64,000 nucleotides of DNA from Allodiplogaster sudhausi (Eukaryota > Nematoda > Chromadorea > Rhabditida > Diplogasteridae). The translations under genes and the position numbers were made by a program. The stretch covers positions 846,501 to 910,500 of the forward strand of contig CALZFC010000007.1 of assembly GCA_945643635.1 (NCBI GenBank), in the 5' to 3' direction. Shown in pieces: positions 57,901 through 64,000 of this stretch; the first letter of the stretch is position 1, and each line of letters begins with the position of its first letter. The notes under the pieces are model-generated. The model did not search any database, was not told where the DNA came from, and saw only the letters and a program-made list of their open reading frames with translations.

Positions 57901-60900
57901 GCGTTCTACTGCGATAAATGTAGTGTAACTAACAGCTGCATCTGCCTCCTCCTTCGTTCGATTCAATCGTTCAATACGCAGCAGCTCCCACTTGATCACC
58001 ATTTCACACACCTCAACTTTGAGATTTTAACTCTTTCTTGTTTCAAACATAGTTAAAAAAGTAGTTTTTCTTCTCCAAGAAATAATGGAAAATTTTCATG
58101 GCAATGAGCATGAGTGGATACTGTAGCCTTTCCTCTCGGGACCCTAACCTCGACAGCCAATCTCCGGCTGTCGGAATAGCCGGCCGACACTTGATAGGCA
58201 GTTAGTCGAGTGATGCCACCAATGAGCAGAGGCAGAAGATCGTGCCGGAGCGGGAAGTAGACGCGGTAGTTTCGGGTCACCATTTGTCTCAAAATTTTGA
58301 GGTATAACAATAATACGATAGAACTGTAAAAAAACATTATTCTCTTTTTTCCTATTTCAATATCGTCCGCTTAAGCATATTGAAAAGCCTGAATAAAGGA
58401 ATGAATAGCTTGCCAAGCTAGCGTACAAGCAGTGGAAGATGCTATGCAGATTGTGGCTCTCGTCGGTGAGGGCCTTCTTGACGACTTTGAAGAGTTCCAT
58501 CAGGCCGTCGTCCATGCGATTCGGCACCGCTGGTGTCAAGATGTCAACTGCCTGCATGTTTAGGGTTTTAGGGTTTGGGCGCTGATCACAAAGAAGACCA
58601 AAATACGACAAAATGTATTCTATTCAGTAAAAAAAGCGAATAATAACGTATTTTTGGGCGAGAACAAAATGTACACCTTCTTTATGATATCTCTGCTGTC
58701 CTGCTGATGTGCTTGTGTCAGCGAGTGGTACACCTGAACGCTCCAAGTTATAGAGGTTCAGTCAGGCACCTCGGCTCACCATCTGCTGTCTCCTCTCTCT
58801 CTTTCTCCTTACTTGTTCAATTCTTCCTGTGTTTCTTTCTCACTTCCCTCTCTTCCTCTCCCTCTGACCTGCAGCACAATCTTCCTGTTAATGCTGAATC
58901 GCTCAATGATGTGAGCGAGGAAGAGATGGCCTGAGTACTTGAGTGTCAGATCCTGCGTCACAATTGAAAGGCATGGCCAAGCGAAGAGCATGAAGGTGCG
59001 CAGGCGATTCGACTGTCTGCCAATACACACAATTAGCTTCAATTAATAACTTAACACTTTCTATTTAGAAATTATAATTTTGATAATCTATTTAAACTAT
59101 TATTCACGTCATTTTAACAATAACTCCAAATTGGTCAAAGGCGTGAATAACGCAGACCTCGTGGTGTCTGCCTTGTTGACGTGAATGTGAGTGTGTGCGT
59201 ACTGCACCACCAATGTTGCCAGTTGATACATCGCCACGATCATCGCATCCGACAGCTGCTTGCTTGTGATCTGCAGACACTTTGATCTACCATTGACGTT
59301 TGCTTACTTGTCCATTACTGTTTGCTTAGTATTCTCATTCTCTAGCCAAACAAGTCCGTTTTAATGAAGAAAAACGCTTTATTTCCTTGCAGAGACACAA
59401 TTTCCAGGACACTTTTCATTGAAACTCAAAATAAACCTGTATAATCTGCGCGAGGCGAACAACAAGATTGTTCTGGTCACCGCTCTCGGTCTCCTGGCTG
59501 TCTGGATGGGGGCCGACCACCTATGAAGGAAAGAAAATGATTGTAGTGTTTACCGGCAAACATAAAATCTTTCATTCGCATTTCTTGAGAAGACAAAGCT
59601 AGCTTACATAAAAGAAGGCTAATTAAAATGTATCGTATGAGTATTATCTATAGCTTATTGAGAAGAAGTTCAAACACGAAAAAAAGGAGTTCACAATCAC
59701 CTCTTCGACATCGTATCGCTCGAAAGCATACTGAAGGCAGGGAGTGGCGGCGTACTGTAGAATGCGCACAATGCGAAGGTCGCAAACTGTCTCCGCCAGG
59801 TGGTTCTCGAATCGGTCAAAGATCTTCTCCAGAAGGGCACGACGCCACTTCAGGGGATAAGTCTGAAGAGAACACAGGCATTGAATGAAAATTAGAGACA
59901 GCGTTAGACAGCGAGGGGAAAAGAGAGAGAAAGAGAGAGAGGGAAAGAGGGAGAGAGTAAGAGAGAGGGAGAGAAGCAGACAGACCGGAATGACTTCGTC
60001 GCGAAGGTAGTTGCGGACGAAGCAAAAGTCGGTGGCAAACGAGCCGAGAAAGACGAAGAGCAAGTCGAAGAAAATGTCCAGATTCGTGTAGTTCAGCCTG
60101 TACAATTTAATATGTATCGTAAGCTCTTATTTATTATATATTTTTATAGCTTTGAGCTCTAAAACTCTAAAAGCGGTGCGACGCTTTTATTTTCAAATCC
60201 TCCCAATATTAGAACTAGTAAGAAAACAAACCTCATGTATCGAACAAGACAATTAGCGAAGAGCTTCGGAACCTCATACTTTACGCTGTTCAGGACTTGC
60301 TGAAATGGAGAACGATATAATCAAAAATGCATACCTTAATAATAAAAAAACCCTAAACTTAGATATCCCACAATTCTATGATATATATTGAAGGAAAACA
60401 TCCACAACATTCTAACCACTTTGATCGGCTGGTCATCCTGGCCATCATCAGTCTTCACCATGTAGCGCGTCTTGAAGTCATCCGAACGCCAGATCTGCAA
60501 TGTATCACTTCACAACGGACTAACTAACAGCAAAACTAAATAATATAAAATTCTCGTCAGCCACTAGAATTTTGATTCACAAATACATTAGTGCATTTCA
60601 ATAAAGAAAAATAGATAAATAGTAGGCAAGCCCACCTCAGTAATCTGCCTGATGACGTCATCTGCCCTGGCATATGTCTCGTGATCGTTCCTGCTCCACT
60701 GATCAATGATCCAGATGGTGAAGAATTCGTAATCACTCGCCCTCTCGTCTGACGGAGACAACGGACGAGCGAATTCCATTTCGGACCACGTCGACAGTGC
60801 CACATAGCGGGACTGCACATATGTATATATTTTTCTTTCTATTAAAAAAATGAATCATTTGTCAACTGAACAAAAAAAAAAAAATATATATATATATCAG

Positions 60901-63900
60901 CTGAAATAAAAATTTTAAAAACCTAGAAAAAACCCTCATATTGCTCGAAATCTGTTTTTTTTTTGCTCTTAAGAGTACTCCGATTCCATTAAAGTGGATG
61001 CTAACCAGAAATTGAAGTCGTAGCATATTCTGGAAGAGCCCGGGTGCTGTGAATGCTTCGTTCCTCAAGGGAGCAGCCTCCTCTCGCTCGAAGATGCGCT
61101 TGAAGAGAGAGCGGCGTGCAGGCACGTGAAGAGAATCAGCTCAACTTATTTAATTAAAACTTTAAAATATAATAGAAACGCGAATGCCTTCTTAAGCCAA
61201 TAAGAGATGTGTTAGAGCAAGTTTGCCTTCGGTTAGTTAAAACTTTAATGACTCATAACGCGTTGCCACCAACCTGAGAGGAAGAAACGGAGCGTCCGTA
61301 CAGGATTTGCTACCAAGAAGCGGATGAGTTCGCTTGAGCCGAGAAAGACGTTTCGCTAAAAAAATTTTCATTATCTACAAATAACTTATTTGCAACGGGT
61401 TTAAATTTTTTAAGGCATAACCTTAAAACGAGCATCAGCTGCAACTATCAACCTCATCAGCCTGTTCGAACAATTACCCAAGTCAACAAACATTGGTCCT
61501 AACCGGAATACAGTAAGCTGCATGCATGGTTGCGACCAGTGAGCAGATAATCGGCACGAGATCAGCGGGGTCCGCCCCTTGAGAGGATGACGTCATGATG
61601 GGCGGGGCTTGAGGGCTGCCAGAGGCGGTGCCGTCCATTGGAAAGTCTCCAATCGCTGCTTCAATCTCTTCTTTTTCTCGTCCTTGCGAAGACGAGGACT
61701 CAGCTGAAATTCCGGATCATTTGATACAAGTTTGGAGCTTCTTTTATATCCGAATACGTCATTATATCACATTCTCCAGCTCGCCTCTGAATTCTCCATC
61801 TTTTAATGTCATGCTGTGTCTCCACTTTTTCTGTCTCTTTTTCTCTCTCTATCTAAAGAGTCCCTTACCAGCTTCTGTCCCCGCAGCTGTAGTCGATTGA
61901 GTACGCTCCAGGGAAGGCAGCATCACGAGGACGCTTTCCAGTGCGTCAACCTTCAAGGAAACAAAATTTAATGTGCACCATTTCTTGGATATATGTTTTT
62001 CTCTCTCCATAGTTGTGATTCTGAAATTGACGATTAAAAATTACGCTTATAGAGAATGCGAGGGATGGAAAGTTGGAGAGAAGGAAGATGGATGAGAAGA
62101 GAAAGAGAGAGAGATGAAAAACGGAGTGAAGTGCGACGACGGAACAGAGAAAGAAAAGTAGAAGATATCAAGAGAGATTGCGTGCTCAATCGTCTGCAAC
62201 TCCGACTCACCTCGTCTCCTGACCGCTCGCGTAGTTCTGCAGAGGATCGTCTCGTTCGCTCGTCCCACGCTCGCAGCACAGACTGAGCATAAAAGAGGAT
62301 GGGGTCTTCAAATCGTCACTCCTTTAGCATACGTGATAAAGGAAGGAGTGAGACAGCCGGACTCACTGTTACATACATCTTTCAATTATTTGATAATGCT
62401 CTTCCGATAAGCTATTGCTAATGACGGGAACAATAGGGTATAAATGCCAACCAGGAGGCATATGTTTTATTTATTTATTTTAGTGTATGTTGATTGATTG
62501 AAAGTAGGTGTTAGTACTCCTACTGTCAATCAATCAACCTAATGCAAGCAAAAACAAAACACAAAGCACCACTTTGCGCTATGAACTGTTTCAGTTAAAC
62601 GAATCCTTTAGTCCTTCAATATGTAGATTCCGTCTTTACTGACCATGAGTGCGTCAAAGCATCGTCTACTGAAGAGCGAGCCGCGCAGACGAAGAAGAAG
62701 GCAGAGACGACGGGCGAGCGGGGCTGGCAGCTGAATATTAGAAAAGATTTCATTGAGCTTGGTTTTCTCCTTCTTTCAACGATTTCAGTTTAGGAGATTT
62801 CCGGACAACGATTAATATTGAAATGTAGAAAAAAAACTTACATCTCTGTTTGTCTCGATTTCATCCAGCACACGGGATAACTCCGCTTCAATCACAGCAT
62901 TCTCGAGAGGCCTTTGCTGATTGGCCTATAAGCAAGAAAGGGCATATTAAAACAATTAATCGACGAATGAGAAGAAGTCAAAGGATGCATGCGAGGTTAA
63001 ACCGTTATTTTGCTGTTTAAAAGCCCTGCAAACACCTCGTGTAGTGTTTATGAAAAAAAAAGGATCCAAGGAATCCCGGAGTACTTGACGCAAAGAACTT
63101 AGTCTATGGAAGTAGATCTACCTTGAGCAGAGCCTCTCCGGTGGTTTTTCGAAGTCGCAAGTCCTCGCTGGCAGCGATACCGAGTCCGATGCGAAGCAGT
63201 CGCTCCCCTCCCAACTCGGGCAGCCCCCTCGCGCTCTCTTTATCCTCCTCTTCCTTCACCACTCCGGGCAGGTTGACAAGAGTGTAGCAGACGCAGTAAG
63301 TACCTGGGCACGTTTACACATTAACCTTTTTCAATAGTTTTTATTTCGAAAATCCAACGTAATAAACCCTTAAACCGACATAAATAAACTCAGTATCATA
63401 TCTTTACAAACCGTAAGACATTCATAAACCCAAAACTAACGCATTGCTTGGTTACGAAGATCGCTTGCGCATGCTGCGTGTGGAATCGTGTGTGAGCATG
63501 CGCCAACCTGAAATGGAAGAGAGAGGGTGTGAAAAAGGAGAAGGTACCCGAGTGAAGCAACGAACCTGCTGGTACTGCTTCCTCGCCAGGAGCTTCTCGT
63601 CGTTATCTTCGCAGAGTCGTGCAATCTGCCGCATCACGATGCCACACACCGTTGACAGGTCTGCAAGACATAGCTAATCTTTCCTCTTTTAATATTCTCA
63701 ATCGATGTTCCTCTCTATAACTACGCAAAATAACTGCTCTTATTTTCTAGTCTGTCACCCCCTCCCAACCAAGTCACACTCGATGGCCTGTCCCTTCTCA
63801 CCCTTCTCCGGCATCTCTTCCAGCGAGCAGCCCGCCTCCAGCACGAAGCTAAGCGTGTGCATTGTTGCGATCTGTCGCCAGAGCGAGAGAGCGGGGAACG

Positions 63901-64000
63901 AGAGGAGGGCGGAGGCGAGGAGAGAATTAATTGGAGAGGCATCGAGGAGCTCCTTCAGGGGACGAGAGAGTGTCTCGGCCAGTGACGTCAGCAGTCGAGC
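43167..64000 (-). CDS. trr-1: TRRAP/Tra1 transcription co-activator scaffold, 3' three quarters (5' end outside window)
   Basis: One minus-strand gene of more than 60 exons, ending at TAG 43,167-43,169. TRRAP/Tra1 is an inactive PIKK-family scaffold that links activators to the SAGA and NuA4/TIP60 histone acetyltransferase complexes in the nucleus. Recognition rests on many blocks in the right order against remembered human TRRAP: FAWPCLSIVTQDLTLKYSGH and HIIERFSINRKIVLQ (about 58.9-59.0 kb); ILTPAVPNRMDDG (58.5); VIKWELLRIERL (58.0); MKGVVKTW then RNRLPAVLDD (51.0, 50.8); PVLFRLTPNLQTLFG (43.8); and the C-terminal NLCKMPPTWQPWF. Exons near the right edge still read as the N-terminal HEAT region, so roughly the first quarter is missing. 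The family normally has about 3,700-4,000 residues. The symbol is by orthology with C. elegans. Confidence 0.95.
43628..43722. repeat. GA tract = CT polypyrimidine tract at a TRRAP 3' splice site
   Basis: About 45 GA units on the plus strand. On the sense strand this is (CT)n ending just before the acceptor ctctgccctcag at 43,605. Comparable tracts precede acceptors near 45,585-45,660, 46,365-46,400, 49,000-49,110, 52,130-52,172, 52,842-52,910, 54,948-54,985 and 55,482-55,508. Confidence 0.9.
49282..50570. mobile_element. 1.29-kb fold-back element in a TRRAP intron
   Basis: Two inverted arms of about 500 bp (49,282-49,775 and about 50,085-50,570) are highly similar in reverse complement, starting CGCGATTTGCGAGAG at both ends. 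CTTATGA sits directly outside both ends (an 8-bp duplication with one mismatch, near 49,275-49,282 and 50,570-50,577). The spacer (about 49,776-50,084) contains a tRNA-like segment. It has no coding capacity. The host intron spans about 49,262-50,697 of TRRAP. Confidence 0.88.
49921..50012 (-). repeat. tRNA-like segment in the fold-back spacer
   Basis: On the minus strand it reads GTGTGGTGCGAATGACTTGG ... GTACAAAGGTCCCGGGTTCGGCGCC. It has a B-box-like GGTTCGGCGCC and an arm resembling an anticodon stem. A complete cloverleaf is not evident, so it is probably a tRNA relic or SINE head, not a working tRNA. Confidence 0.45.
54541..54708. repeat. three-copy 56-bp minisatellite in a TRRAP intron
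   Basis: The unit begins ATAAAATCACTATATAAAAT and includes GGCACAGATTGCATTTACAG. Starts at 54,541, 54,597 and 54,653, almost identical. Confidence 0.95.
54700..64000 (-). other. trr-1: TRRAP HEAT-repeat exons
   Basis: These exons encode the long alpha-solenoid part. Landmarks, from upstream: RLLTSLAETLSRPLKELLDA (63.99 kb), VCGIVMRQIARLCEDNDEKL (63.6), GERLLRIGLGIAASEDLRLR (63.2), VFLGSSELIRFLVANPVRTL (61.3), RRSLFKRIFEREEAAPLRNE (61.1), YEFFTIWIIDQWSRNDHETY (60.7), FFDLLFVFLGSFATDFCFVR (60.0), PLKWRRALLEKIFDRFENHL (59.8), and NLLK-like SIGLLRASLKPVIWGETALI (57.2). Introns are mostly 60-200 bp. Confidence 0.85.
62489..62538. other. perfect-looking short hairpin in a TRRAP intron
   Basis: GTTGATTGATTGAAAGTAGG pairs with CCTACTGTCAATCAATCAAC across a 10-nt loop, with about one mismatch in 20 pairs. 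No transcript evidence exists in the sequence itself. Confidence 0.7.

Noticed and set aside
1..64000. CRISPR array, prokaryotic operons or phage
   Set aside because: The tandem repeats here lack regular unique spacers, and genes are intron-rich with eukaryotic polyadenylation signals.

Overview
The window is nuclear DNA of a eukaryote, almost certainly a nematode. Genes are split into many short exons (about 40-200 nt) with short GT..AG introns. The coding content includes families that I know only or mainly from nematode sperm: an MFP2-like cytosolic motility protein, an SSQ-like Ala/Gly/TMTAVGG-repeat protein and an SH2-tyrosine kinase of the Fer/SPE-8 type. GA/CT dinucleotide tracts and terminal-inverted-repeat elements are abundant. 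I cannot name the species.

Layout. 1-320 holds the 3' end of a plus-strand gene. 320-9,500 is gene-poor: a few exon-like islands, one probable small secreted protein (6,742-7,568) and a fold-back element made of ~20-bp GGCGTCCC units (4,848-5,298). 9,509-12,264 is a near-identical 1,378-bp tandem duplication. 12,265-14,900 is a repeat cluster: GA satellites, a GC-rich hAT-like MITE with a perfect 8-bp target duplication, an inverted pair of tRNA-like repeats and another MITE. 15,487-19,226 (copy A) and 39,043-42,704 (copy B) are two copies of one segment. Each carries a minus-strand MFP2-like gene and, head to head, a plus-strand gene for a one-pass membrane protein with a basic then Pro-rich tail. 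Both copies of both genes appear damaged, at different places. Between them lie the SSQ-like gene (20,507-21,997, minus), a GT31 glycosyltransferase (23,621-25,820, minus), poorly resolved membrane-anchor/enzyme exons (26.4-27.3 kb, minus), a truncated kinase remnant (28,292-28,947, plus), the intact SH2-kinase gene (29,834-32,940, plus), a small orphan ORF and a 2,960-bp TIR element with an 8-bp target duplication (35,202-38,161).

From 43,167 to the right edge runs one very large minus-strand gene of more than 60 exons: TRRAP/Tra1 (C. elegans trr-1), the inactive PIKK-family scaffold of the SAGA and NuA4/TIP60 acetyltransferase complexes. Its 5' end lies outside the window.

The genes do not form one pathway. 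TRRAP is a housekeeping chromatin co-activator. The 15-33 kb interval looks like a male-germline neighbourhood, where cytoskeletal motility (MFP2), a sperm-specific protein (SSQ) and a signalling kinase sit among duplications and transposon debris. All gene models come from reading splice signals and open frames by eye; no alignments or searches were run.
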